Part shown: piece by piece, positions 21,070 to 31,224 of the stretch | How positions within the stretch are numbered: position 1 is the stretch's first letter | How the letters are laid out: each line of letters begins with the position of its first letter | From: G047528285 sp047528285 | GTDB lineage: Bacteria; Pseudomonadota; Gammaproteobacteria; Enterobacterales; Enterobacteriaceae | Direction: 5' to 3' | Length of the DNA: 64,000 bases | Assembly: GCA_047528285.1 (NCBI GenBank) | Contig: CP180022.1 | Span: 744,001-808,000, forward strand | Made by a program: the position numbers and the translations under genes | Notes under the pieces: generated by a model | What the model saw: only the letters and a program-made list of their open reading frames with translations | Databases searched by the model: none | Told to the model about the DNA's origin: nothing

Positions 21070-22797
21070 ATGCGCACTAGCCAATATTTGCTGTCCACTC
21101 TCAAGGAGATTCCAGTGGATACGGAAGTGATTAGCCATCAACTGATGTTACGTGCAGGTATGATTCGTAAGTTAGCATCCGGGCTTTATAGCTGGCTCCC
21201 TACTGGAATGCGTGTACTGCGTAAAGTAGAAAATATTGTGCGTGAAGAAATGAATAAAGCCGGTGCGATTGAAGTTTTTATGCCCGTGGTTCAACCGGCA
21301 GACTTGTGGCTAGAAAGCGGAAGATGGATGGAGTACGGTCCTGAGCTGTTGCGGTTTACCGACCGCAGCGAACGGTTGTTCGTACTGGGACCGACGCATG
21401 AAGAAGTAATCACTGATTTGATTCGTAAGGAAGTTAGTTCTTACAAGCAGCTCCCGCTGAATTTTTATCAAATCCAAACTAAATTCCGTGACGAAATACG
21501 CCCTCGATTTGGCGTTTTGCGTTCACGAGAATTTATAATGAAAGATGCATACTCTTTTCATATCGACCAGACTTCTTTGCAAAAGACCTATGATGCGATG
21601 TATCAGGCCTATACCGCTATTTTTACACGCATGGGATTGGAGTTCTGTGCAGTACAGGCAGATACTGGATCAATGGGCGGTAGTGCATCCCACGAATTTC
21701 ATATATTAGCCGATAGTGGTGAAAATTCTATCGTTTTCTCAACCGAATCAAATTATGCTGCCAATATCGAATTTGCGGAGGCTATCCCTACATTGGATGA
21801 CACATGCGGCGAGCCTGGCGAAAAAATGCGGTTGGTAGATACCCATAATATTTTTACCATCAACGAATTGATAGCGCAATTTGCACTTCCAATAAAAAAA
21901 ACTGTTAAGACGATTTTAGTCCGAGCAGTTGAAAATGCTAAGCTACCTTTTGTAGCACTCATAGTACGCGGTGATCATTATCTTAATAAAATAAAGGCAG
22001 AAAAACTACCGCAGGTCGCAACCCCACTGATGTTCGCTAATGAAGATGAAATCCGATTGATAATTGGTGCTAGCCAAGGATCACTTGGGCCAGTGAATCT
22101 GCCGGCGCCGTTAATTATTGATCGCAGCGTGGCTTTGATGAACAATTTTGTCGCTGGCTCTAATATCGAAGGTAAGCATTTTTTTGGCATTAACTGGAAA
22201 AAGGATTTACCCCTACCACAAGTAGCTGATTTGCGTAACGTTGTTAACGGAGATACTAGCCCTGACGGGAAAGGGGTATTGAAAATCAAGCGAGGTATTG
22301 AAGTAGGACATATTTTTAACATTGGTACAAAGTATTCAGAAGCTATGCAAATTAGAGTTCAGGATGAAAAAGGATGTCATCAAATACTGACTATGGGCTG
22401 CTACGGAATCGGTATTACCCGCTTGGTGGCGGCTGCTATCGAGCAAAACAATGATGACCGAGGTATTCTATGGTCTGAGGCTATGGCGCCATTCAATGTT
22501 GGAATTATACCGATAAATATGTATAAATCCCCCCGCGTGAAAGAAATGTCGGAAAACCTCTACCAAAAACTTTTAGCACGCGGGATTGACGTTTTGCTTG
22601 ATAATCGTAAAGAACGCCCGGGTGTTATGTTTTTTGATATGGATCTTATTGGTATATTACATCAGTTAGTTATAAGTGATCGTAATTTGGATATGGATGA
22701 TGTTGAATATAAAAATCGGCGTAATGGAAAAAATCAGATGATAAAATTGAGTGCTATTATTAGTTTTTTGGTAAACAAGATCACTTTGGCCAAATAA
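21070..22797 (+). CDS. proS: Prolyl-tRNA synthetase (bacterial type with editing domain)
   Basis: ProS charges tRNA-Pro. The 575-residue protein starts MRTSQYLLSTLKEIP and has the class II core with TKFRDEIRPRFGVLR and FIMKDAYSFH (motif 2) near residues 139-165. An INS editing insertion spans about 225-405, with GDHYLNKIKAEKLP. Motif 3 is GCYGIGITRLVAA near residue 443, and a C-terminal anticodon-binding domain follows. E. coli ProS is 572 residues. No trmO or other usual neighbour is recognisable on either side. A run of eight A residues occurs near 21893. Confidence 0.97.
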   Translation: MRTSQYLLSTLKEIPVDTEVISHQLMLRAGMIRKLASGLYSWLPTGMRVLRKVENIVREEMNKAGAIEVFMPVVQPADLWLESGRWMEYGPELLRFTDRSERLFVLGPTHEEVITDLIRKEVSSYKQLPLNFYQIQTKFRDEIRPRFGVLRSREFIMKDAYSFHIDQTSLQKTYDAMYQAYTAIFTRMGLEFCAVQADTGSMGGSASHEFHILADSGENSIVFSTESNYAANIEFAEAIPTLDDTCGEPGEKMRLVDTHNIFTINELIAQFALPIKKTVKTILVRAVENAKLPFVALIVRGDHYLNKIKAEKLPQVATPLMFANEDEIRLIIGASQGSLGPVNLPAPLIIDRSVALMNNFVAGSNIEGKHFFGINWKKDLPLPQVADLRNVVNGDTSPDGKGVLKIKRGIEVGHIFNIGTKYSEAMQIRVQDEKGCHQILTMGCYGIGITRLVAAAIEQNNDDRGILWSEAMAPFNVGIIPINMYKSPRVKEMSENLYQKLLARGIDVLLDNRKERPGVMFFDMDLIGILHQLVISDRNLDMDDVEYKNRRNGKNQMIKLSAIISFLVNKITLAK

Positions 22798-22853
22798 AAA
22801 TTTGGGCCCTATTTTCCTAAATTCAGCGGTGTTGCAGACAAGAATTTTTCTTC

Positions 22854-22888
22854 TAACCTGCAATATGGATAAATAATATTGCAGGTTA
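22854..22888 (+). terminator. Hairpin downstream of proS
   Basis: TAACCTGCAATAT (22854-22866) pairs perfectly with 22876-22888 around a nine-base loop. It lies 56 bases past the proS stop. The following T-tract is weak, so it may act as a processing stem as much as an intrinsic terminator. Confidence 0.55.
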
Positions 22889-23339
22889 AATCATTAATAT
22901 ACGATCTTATTTACCATTGAGAATAATTTATGGTCTGTATCTCAGATACAACAATGAGTAATATACTTGTCTATCTAAAATTAGATGGTTCCTAGTAAAC
23001 CAAATAAAAAACTGGCGATAAGCAAGGTTAATTTTGTTCATTGTCCAATCTTTTATCTTAGTAAACATTGGATTTCCAAGAATTATATGAATTTAAATTT
23101 GTGTTTGTGATCACCGTTTGAGATGGTTTAAACTCTCATCGAGAGAGAAAAATTCAAGCTCTTATTAAATATTGTAATAGTATTATTATAAATATATAAA
23201 TATCTTCAGTTTTAATTATCTATAAGGATTTAGTAAATATTAACAAATTTTCCTGAGATACTTAGTTCTCATTAGTTGTGTATGAAAACATGACTGGGCG
23301 GGTTAGCTAGTCATGCGGTTAAGGTTAGATCAGAGAAAT
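22889..23339. other. Spacer after proS
   Basis: No gene is supported here; the sequence ends at the decayed peptidase gene. Confidence 0.45.
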
Positions 23340-25330
23340 TTGCTAACTAGTGTTCTGTGGAATGCAGTTTGTTTTTATTTGCTTCGGCACTGTGTCCTCT
23401 TTTACTGTTTTCATAAAAATATTCTTTCTGATGGATTATTTTTTCATAGGTGCTACACATTTTACGTGTGTGAGCTTTAAGTACACTTGATCATCATTGG
23501 TAATGGTATAAAAGTACTGGCGGATAAGTGATCTCTGCCTTGATGTTATCATGGTATATCAAGAAGGTTTGAATATACACCTATTAATCTAGGTGATCTA
23601 GATTACCATATTATGCAATTCAGGATTACTCAGGCACAAAAATTTGTATATCGTTGCAAATCTAGCAGGGTTACCTCAAAAACAATGCAACCAAACAGAT
23701 GCGGATTATAAGCATTCGCAGCATCTTACCAACCAAAAGACCATAATTGCTGCAACTTGCGCGTCAAAAAAAATACGGCGATTTTATTCGAACGCTGTTC
23801 TTTGTGCCAATAAAGAGCCATATTCATCGCTGCTGCAAATATTTGTCCGGCAAAAATCACATAAACTTTGCTTCGTTCTAGCCAGGCGGTTGCCTTCATA
23901 CTAACCAAGATATTGAATCTGTAATTATATATTGTAGACTCCATAACTGTTTAGTAGCAATAGTTGCTTTCTGTTTAGCGTGTAAGATTTTTGGCAAAAA
24001 TTTGAAAATAGGGCACACGGGTACCTGCTTTAGAACTAAAAATGTTGCTTGATAAAATAGCGGTCAGGATCGAAGTCGTACGGTTTTTGTTTTAGTTGTT
24101 CTGTCTTTCCCGTCAAGATAACTAAAATATAAGAAGATCGGATGTAGAAAACTCTCGATAGTTATGAAAAAATATTACTTTCCTATTATTATTTCCTTTG
24201 TCTGAAACGGGCTCGAATATTTTTTATTGGTGAGCGAGCGATTTTGACATCCATTGTTAAAGACCATCAAAACTTCTAAGTCGATTCGCAATGTTATCCA
24301 TAATACTTAAAAATAAGGTAATTACGTGTATCGTCATAGTTGTTTAATGCCAATTTTTGCATTCAGCGTAAATAACATTTGAATTTTTCCCTCTCCAGCC
24401 AGGTAATTGTCAAAATTAAGAGGTAGTAAAACGCCGGGAGGGATAAAATAAATCTTTTCCATTTTCTCATCTCTTAGATTTATCAGCAACCATTCACGGC
24501 GTGAGTTAAACTCAGCATCCTTATTTAGGATAGCAATTTTAATTTTCTGGTTCTCTGCAATCAGTAGGAAATAACCTTGGCGATAAAATCTAGGTTGCGA
24601 TTAATATAATTGCGCTTGAAGTCAGGGGGGAAATCGTGATAGGAAAAACATCTAGATTCTTTTCTTTAGCTTAAAATATACTTTTCGCTCTGCTTAATGG
24701 AGTACCTCGTCGCCAGCGTTTAGCAAGATGTGCGGGGATAAGATGATCGAGTCATTAACTTAGGACCATAATTCGTTGCAACAAATATAGTGTGATTATC
24801 GATCCACAATAAGTGGTTTTTAGACAGAGATAGATTAAAACCCGATTTTATAAAATACTTTGTTGTTATCAGATTAAATTCACGAATTTTGATGGCATTA
24901 CTTGCCGACTGGCAACAGAACAATCCAATTTATATTGGTATATTGACGTCAATGACTAAGAACTGTGATAAACTACCATTCTCTTTCTTCTTTTTCTAAT
25001 ATATCAATGTCCTGAACTATTTTTCATGCCGGTTTATATTTGCGGTGTTCTTGCAACCTTGTACGCCGTAAAATCCCGCAAGAATTGGTTTGATCTTGCT
25101 AAAAATCATAATAATCATTTCCGAGTTTACTGATCCAGTAGAATCAAGATTCCTTGTTAAAGATATCTAAAATTTTTTGTTCTAGATTTGAAAAATCTTA
25201 TGTTTTGCGCCTAATGCGCAAAAGCATGCTTGGTTTCCATTTTATCCTCATTGCACTGAAGCATCGTTGACAAGATGTGTGTGTCTTCCAAGACCAAAGG
25301 AAGATATTATCTTCGTGGGTGTTCTACGGA
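23340..25330 (-). pseudogene. Decayed S9-family prolyl oligopeptidase
   Basis: Translating the minus strand gives a collinear series of fragments in different frames that match the S9 serine peptidase family from end to end. In order these are DNIFLW near 25310 (family DPYLWLED), FCCQSASN..REFNL and IDNHTIFVATNYG..SSYPR (24720-24920), EWLLINLRDE and NFDNYLAGEGKIQMLF near 24370-24480, TAWLERSKVYVI..ALYWHKEQR near 23800-23900, SCSNYGLLVGKML near 23725-23757 (family GGSNGGLLVGNML), LFGCIVFEVTLLDLQRY, YPPVLLYH, AHTRKM and YENSKRGHSAEANKNK near 23370-23400. The serine of the nucleophile elbow is still readable, but its glycines are changed, and stops and frameshifts break the gene. The span of about 2 kb fits a family length near 690 residues. 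Family membership is assigned from memory of conserved motifs. Confidence 0.8.
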
Positions 25331-26346
25331 ATTATCCTGCTATAGCTTTATAATATAATGAGGTTATTGCAAATATGTCTTTTTAAATCTTGTATAATAT
25401 ATGAGTGTTGATTAGGATACTTTGCAAGTATCATTTCTAATGATAGGTTATAGCATTCTGGATTAAAAATCGTATATTAATTTGATAATTAAGGTTTATC
25501 TTAAGCTCTTATTTTATAGATACCAACATATATGATGTATGATGGAATAGTATTATAAGATATATTCGATATTAGTTTTAAATTTTTTATAAATACCATA
25601 CCTAATTTTATAAGTAATACTATTATTACTTCTTAAGTATTACTATTATCATTCTAAGATCTTTAATAAAATTTATTAGTTATAATAAAATAATTATATA
25701 TTATCCAATAACTTTTTATTTATAATTGTTAATTTTGAAAACAAATAGCTTCACGAGAAATAAACATGCTATAATTACATAAATGTAAGTAATAGTTACT
25801 TATTTTTTTCGATGGTTTTTAAATTATTATAACGACTTATTAAAATTCAATTGGATCTTTTGAATTTGACATATGTCACTTTTTTTAAATGTGAGTAAAA
25901 TATTTTTCTTATGTGATTTATCAGAATAAATTAGAAATTGTGAGCTATCTTTTATTTATGTAAAATTATTATTTTTGCGCCAGCATAGACATCAATTTTA
26001 AGTATTCATGCTATCCATTCCTATTTTTTCGTAATTTTAATTGTATTAGAATATTTTTCATACTTTTGCTAATATTAGTGCTGTATTCTTGTATTTAAAT
26101 TTATTAATTGGCGTAATGACTATTCTTTAGTGTTTTACCTGTTTAAAATTATTAATATATAAATTAATTTTTTAAAAAATTCATCTTGAAGTATTTTTAT
26201 TTCCTAATTATATATAATCAAGATATTAATAGTTTATTTGTTATAGATGAGATTGGGTTATATAAATATCAACATTTACAATGGGGTATTTTTACTTAAA
26301 TATATAGCCAATTATTAAAGTTGAAGTATGAGAAAACCTGTTAGCA
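25331..26346. other. AT-rich spacer before yicC
   Basis: About 1 kb of A/T-rich sequence with no supported gene. Confidence 0.5.
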
Positions 26347-27210
26347 CTATTCTATATTTTGAACTTGTTCGCGCATCTGTTCAATTAGTACTTTTAGTTC
26401 GACAGCTGATGCTGTCACGCTGGTGTTAATGGATTTTGCCGCCAAGGTGTTTGTCTCTCGGTTACATTCCTGCATTATAAAATCCAATCGACGTCCTACC
26501 GGTTCTTTTTTAGTTAAAATCTGATAAATTTCTTTAACATGGGCATCAAGACGATCAATCTCTTCTGAGATATCTATTCGCTGAGCCAGCATTACAAGCC
26601 CCTGTTCCAAGCGATTATTGTCTAACTGTACCTGAGCTTCGTTCAGTTTGATTAGTACTCTTTCACGCTGCCATAGTAACACTTCAGGCATTTGTTGACG
26701 TACTTTGTCTGTTTCTGCGTTCATACTTAATAATCTATTTTCTATTAATTTTTTTAGCTCATGCCCCTCAGTTTCACGGGCGATAATAAAGTCATCAATA
26801 GTATTATCAAGCTCGGATAACAACTCGGCGCTAATGATATCTAAATCCTGCTCTGCCGAAGTTATTACGCCGGGCCAGCGTAGAATTGCCAGAGGATCAA
26901 TCTCGCCTTCATCGCTTTGTGTTTTTATCCATTGAGAGGCCTCCAGTAGTTGTTTGGCAAGTTTTTTATTAAGGATTAGGGTGCTGTAGGTGTTAGGAGT
27001 AACGTTAAAATGTAGAGTGCATTCCACTTTACCTCGGGTAATGTGCAGGCGAATGCGTTCGCGAATTAGTAACTCTAGACCGCGAAATTCTTCTGGCAGA
27101 CGAATATATATTTCTAGATATCTCTGATTAACGGAGCGAATCTCCCAAGATGCAGTGCCCCAAGATTTTTTAATTTCATGTCTGGCAAATGCGGTCATGC
27201 TGCGGATCAT
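26347..27210 (-). CDS. yicC: YicC family endoribonuclease
   Basis: YicC is a conserved stress-associated protein of the YicC/YloC family, reported to be an endoribonuclease that takes part in small RNA decay. The 287-residue protein has the same length as E. coli YicC. It starts MIRSMTAFARHE, contains SVNQRYLEIYIRLP, TRGKVECTL and DEGEIDPLAILRWPGV, and ends in the conserved DFIMQECNRETNTLAAKS and LKVLIEQMREQVQNIE segments. No clear ribosome site is seen. It stands alone; the E. coli neighbours rph and pyrE are not visible. Confidence 0.95.
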   Translation of the reverse strand: MIRSMTAFARHEIKKSWGTASWEIRSVNQRYLEIYIRLPEEFRGLELLIRERIRLHITRGKVECTLHFNVTPNTYSTLILNKKLAKQLLEASQWIKTQSDEGEIDPLAILRWPGVITSAEQDLDIISAELLSELDNTIDDFIIARETEGHELKKLIENRLLSMNAETDKVRQQMPEVLLWQRERVLIKLNEAQVQLDNNRLEQGLVMLAQRIDISEEIDRLDAHVKEIYQILTKKEPVGRRLDFIMQECNRETNTLAAKSINTSVTASAVELKVLIEQMREQVQNIE

Positions 27211-29590
27211 AGGTAGTTAACCCCATTTATTAATAAATTTTTATAATTATAGCTCTGAATTGTGAGAGAAGATAGGTATTAGATGATGCAATACGTATAA
27301 TAAGTAACTAATTCTTGATTAGTAAGGCTGAATCTATAGCCTACGATAATATTTATTTCAGATAGGATTTATCTGAAATATTTTAATAAAAATCGCAAAT
27401 TGTTTCACTGTTAACTTGAAATAGACACACAATTCAAAGTGTGATGAATATCTTATTTTTTAGAGTAAGTATTTTAAAAATGTTAATTTTGTTTAAATCT
27501 GCTTGAGATATAGATCGATTGTTTATCAGTTTTTAACTGATTAGTTTTAGATTGTTTCTGTTTAAGATTAATCTAATAGGTTGTATTCATAAAATTCAGT
27601 CGGATTTTATCAAAAATTTACCAAAATGCTTTGTGTTTTTATATAGAAGCTCTTAACGAATCTATTTACTTTTGTATATCTTAGTTGCTAACATGTATGT
27701 TGTATATCATATTTTATATGATGATATGGCCAGTAAAAATAAATATTTTTTTAATAAAAGATTATTCTGTAGTAATATTACTGCTTAATTTAAACATGTT
27801 AGTGTGATTCTGAATTTTCTGTATGATAGTTTTTGATGAAATAAAATTAGTAATATTTCGTAGATTGATTGTTTTATAAATTTGCTATAACTGATTAATT
27901 TCGGGTTTTGACTAGGTACTAGAAGTGAATTAAACTACATCATGTTTTTATAATAAATCAAATAGTAAACATTAAAGAAATATATTTTGAATGTGTTTTC
28001 TTTTTATATTTTAATTCAATATTTATACCATATAGTATGGATATTATGCTGATCTAAATTAGAACTAATGATTACTATACTGCTAGTATTGAGATTACTA
28101 CATGATAGTAATATTTTTAGGATTTTTAACAGAATAATTAGGTTAAGTGTTTTACCAGAATTTTATTGATCTTCACATCATAGTTGTACGAACTTTAATG
28201 ATTGCAATAATTATTTTAGACAAAATTATTTTTAATTTAAATATATTCGATTTTATCAATTGATCTAAGTGATTAGTCATTTTTCTTTTCTAGAATAACG
28301 AAAATCGTTTTGACATTAATTTTAAATAACGTAATTACGTTCAAGATATCGGATTGACCAATAATTTCTATAACCCCACTCATTGGAATAAGCGGATTTT
28401 TATTTTATTGCTTAAGATTATTATAATTGTAAGGTTTATCACAATCGTAGTGAATTGACGTTTTCATGATTTTTTTTGATGTAATTTTGTATTTATTTGC
28501 GTTAGCTATGTTTAAATTTTTCTTTACTTTATAAAGAATTTTAATAATTATTGTTTTTGTTGATTTAATCTGATATTTATAGTATTTTTGCGATTTATGT
28601 TAATATTAATTTTTCTTGTCTACCAAATAGAGCTTTTCTTGAAGAAAATGGAGATATTGATATCAGTTAAAAAAAGGTTAACAATACATTTATTAAGTTA
28701 ATATTCAACTTATAAAGTTTTGTAAGAGAATCTAAAAATATATTTTTAATCATAGGCTATCTTAATTATTGTATTTTTGTAATAAAAGTCTAAAAATCGT
28801 TTTTTTTGAAAAAATTTCCTTTGATGAATCAATATATAATTTTTAATTCAATATTTTTATAGAACAGTGTTATTTGAAAAGTTTTGTGCGTTTACATAGG
28901 CAGACAATTTTAAATTTTTATGTTGTTTTTAAGATTTTTTTTATTTAAATATAGGAATCCGATTTGCAATCATCTAAAAATTTATTTTTTAAATAAATGG
29001 CATCAAATATAATTCTCCTTAACTTAATTTTTGTATAGTTTAGTTACAATTTGTATGATTTATTCTGCCAGAGATAAAAATCATCTAATTTTTATTCGTT
29101 TTTGTTTTATGGTGAATCTTTATAGAAAAGAGATGAAATTTTGTTAGAGGTATTTACTTGTTCTTTTAACTATATTTTGACAGAAAGCCTGATATGGATG
29201 TAATATAAAATGGATGATTTAGTTATATCTGAAAATTTTAATATAGCTAAAATGCATGAATTTTGGCTACATTAAAGTTTTTAAACATATGTTAACTTTG
29301 TATTTGTCATTTTTGTTAAAATATTTTCTCTTGAGAAAATATATGCTTTTTAGCAAAAAAATTCGATAATGACTTGATGCTAAACGGCATGAATACTTGA
29401 TTAATTTAACTATCATACGACTATAATAAAAATCGCACGTAATTCTTTTCTTCTTAAAACAAGAATGGATATAGAAAAATTAAAAGCTAATATTAAATGT
29501 ATAAATTAAATTTCCTGGAATAAGTGAATATTTCACAAAAAATTTAGATATAGAGTTTGATCGATATTAGCAGAGAAGCATAATATTAGA
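27211..29590. other. AT-rich spacer between yicC and grpE
   Basis: About 2.4 kb of highly A/T-rich sequence with stops in all frames and no gene or remnant that I recognise. Confidence 0.55.
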
Positions 29591-29599
29591 GGTGTAATC

Positions 29600-29622
29600 T
29601 CTCGCCGAAAAGTACGGCGAGA
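29600..29622 (-). terminator. Terminator-like hairpin after grpE
   Basis: TCTCGCCG (29600-29607) pairs with CGGCGAGA (29615-29622) around a seven-base loop. It lies 12 bases past the grpE stop and is G/C-rich in an A/T-rich context. The downstream T-tract is poor. Confidence 0.55.
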
Positions 29623-29634
29623 AGAGAGAGATAA

Positions 29635-30225
29635 TTAATTTTTTGTTTTCGATACTGTTACCATCGCGGGGCGGATAAGGCGGCCATTGAGGGTATAGCC
29701 TTTTTGAATAACCATAATCACATTATTTGGCTCGTGATCATCAGATTCTAGCAGAGACATCGCTTGATGTATTTTTGGATTGAAGGGCACATTTGTTTTT
29801 TCTACTACGTCAAGGCCAAATTTGCGTACGGTATCTAATAATGATTTAAGCGTTAGTTCGATTCCTTCAATAGTTGAAGCTATCTCATCGCTAGTTTTAT
29901 CTGACATCTCCAGAGCGCGCTCTAAATTATCGATAACTGGTAAAAGTTCACTGGCAAAACGTTCTAAGGCAAATTTGTGCGCTTTTTCTACATCGTGTTC
30001 GCAGCGGCGACGTATATTTTCTATTTCCGCCTTTGAGCGTAATATTATATCGCGTTCGTGCTGTTGCATTTTTGCTAATATTGTCTCTAGTTCGGCAACC
30101 CGCTGAACTTGCGGATCTACGACGTCAACCGTTTCAGGCGCAGATTCCACCTGTTTCTCTTGCTCTATTTCTTTTTCTTGTGGAATTTGCTCGTCAGGGG
30201 TCTGCTGTTCTTTATTACTCATCAT
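29635..30225 (-). CDS. grpE: GrpE, nucleotide exchange factor of DnaK
   Basis: GrpE releases ADP from DnaK in the Hsp70 folding cycle. The 196-residue protein has an acidic, Glu/Gln-rich N-terminus and a long helix (about residues 45-95, with KAEIENIRRRCEHDVEKAHKFA). The C-terminal beta domain ends GYTLNGRLIRPAMVTVSK. E. coli GrpE is 197 residues. Two ATG codons lie in tandem; the first has GGAG seven bases upstream. It is divergent from nadK with a 120-base gap and has a sigma-32-like promoter, so heat-shock control may persist. Confidence 0.96.
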   Translation of the reverse strand: MMSNKEQQTPDEQIPQEKEIEQEKQVESAPETVDVVDPQVQRVAELETILAKMQQHERDIILRSKAEIENIRRRCEHDVEKAHKFALERFASELLPVIDNLERALEMSDKTSDEIASTIEGIELTLKSLLDTVRKFGLDVVEKTNVPFNPKIHQAMSLLESDDHEPNNVIMVIQKGYTLNGRLIRPAMVTVSKTKN

Positions 30226-30265
30226 GAGTTTTCTCCACGGTTCAGCATTATTCTTGCTAGTTCGA

Positions 30266-30297
30266 TTATTATATGGATGAATAGCTGGGATTCAAGT
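30266..30297 (-). promoter_or_regulatory. Sigma-32-type heat-shock promoter of grpE
   Basis: On the minus strand CTTGAATCCC (-35 side, 30287-30296) and ATCCATATAATAAT (-10 side) are spaced as in the E. coli grpE heat-shock promoter, which as I recall reads CTTGAAACCC...CCCCATAATAAG. It starts about 40 bases before the grpE ATG. Confidence 0.6.
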
Positions 30298-30345
30298 GAT
30301 GACCGATAATGAAATTTACAAAAATCGCCTGGGATTAGTAATCAA

Positions 30346-31224
30346 ATGACTACCATTTTTCATACTATCGGCATTATCGGCCATCCTCGCTATCCTAATG
30401 CGTTGGCTACTCATAAGATGCTATATCACTGGTTAAATGAAAAAGGGTACCGTGTTATCATAGAAAATAAAATTTCCAACTATTTTGATATTTATCAGGT
30501 TTGTACCGGTAGTTTAGCGTATATCGGTCAGCAGGCTGATCTTGCAATTGTAGTTGGCGGTGATGGGAATATGCTAGGTGCAGCGAGAATTTTAGCGCGT
30601 TATGATATCAAGGTTATTGGTATTAACCGTGGAAATCTTGGTTTTCTGACTGATATAGATCCTGGTTCGGTATTGACGCAATTATCTGATATATTGGCCG
30701 GGCACTTTCGCAGTGAAAAACGTTTTTTGCTAGAAGCGCAGGTCTGCCGAAATAATATAAGCATTTGTCTTGGCTATGCAATTAATGAGGTGGTATTGTA
30801 TCTTGGTAAAGTGGCGCATATGATCGAGTTCGAAGTATACATTGATGATGCTTTCGCTTTTTCTCAGCGTTCCGATGGTCTTATTATTGCTACACCGACA
30901 GGATCTACGGCTTATTCCTTATCTGCCGGTGGACCGATATTAACACCAGTGCTAGATGCCATTGCTTTGGTTCCAATGTTTCCGCATACCCTTTCCTCTC
31001 GTGCGCTAGTTATTAATGGCGGTAGCACGATACGTTTAAAATTTTCTCAGTTAACACGAGATTTAGAGATTAGCTGTGATGGTCAGGTTATTTTGCCCAT
31101 TCAAGATGGTGAGGAAGTTTTTATTTTTCGTTGCAACTATTATCTTGATTTAATTCATCCAAATAATTATGATTATTTCAACACGCTCAGTACTAAGCTT
31201 GGTTGGTCAAAAAAACTATTCTGA
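30346..31224 (+). CDS. nadK: NAD kinase
   Basis: NadK phosphorylates NAD to NADP. The protein has 292 residues, as in E. coli. The catalytic GGDGNMLGAAR motif lies near residues 71-81, followed by GINRGNLGFLTDID, INEVVLYLGKVAHMIEFEVY, and the glycine-rich region TPTGSTAYSLSAGGPI. The C-terminus NTLSTKLGWSKKLF is identical to my memory of the enteric protein. The ribosome site is weak. It is divergent from grpE as in E. coli; recN, which follows nadK there, is not recognisable. Confidence 0.97.
   Translation: MTTIFHTIGIIGHPRYPNALATHKMLYHWLNEKGYRVIIENKISNYFDIYQVCTGSLAYIGQQADLAIVVGGDGNMLGAARILARYDIKVIGINRGNLGFLTDIDPGSVLTQLSDILAGHFRSEKRFLLEAQVCRNNISICLGYAINEVVLYLGKVAHMIEFEVYIDDAFAFSQRSDGLIIATPTGSTAYSLSAGGPILTPVLDAIALVPMFPHTLSSRALVINGGSTIRLKFSQLTRDLEISCDGQVILPIQDGEEVFIFRCNYYLDLIHPNNYDYFNTLSTKLGWSKKLF

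Noticed and set aside
23644..23904. Plus-strand open frame of 86 codons
   Set aside because: It lies opposite the catalytic part of the decayed S9 peptidase, whose minus-strand translation matches the family; the plus frame is a shadow.
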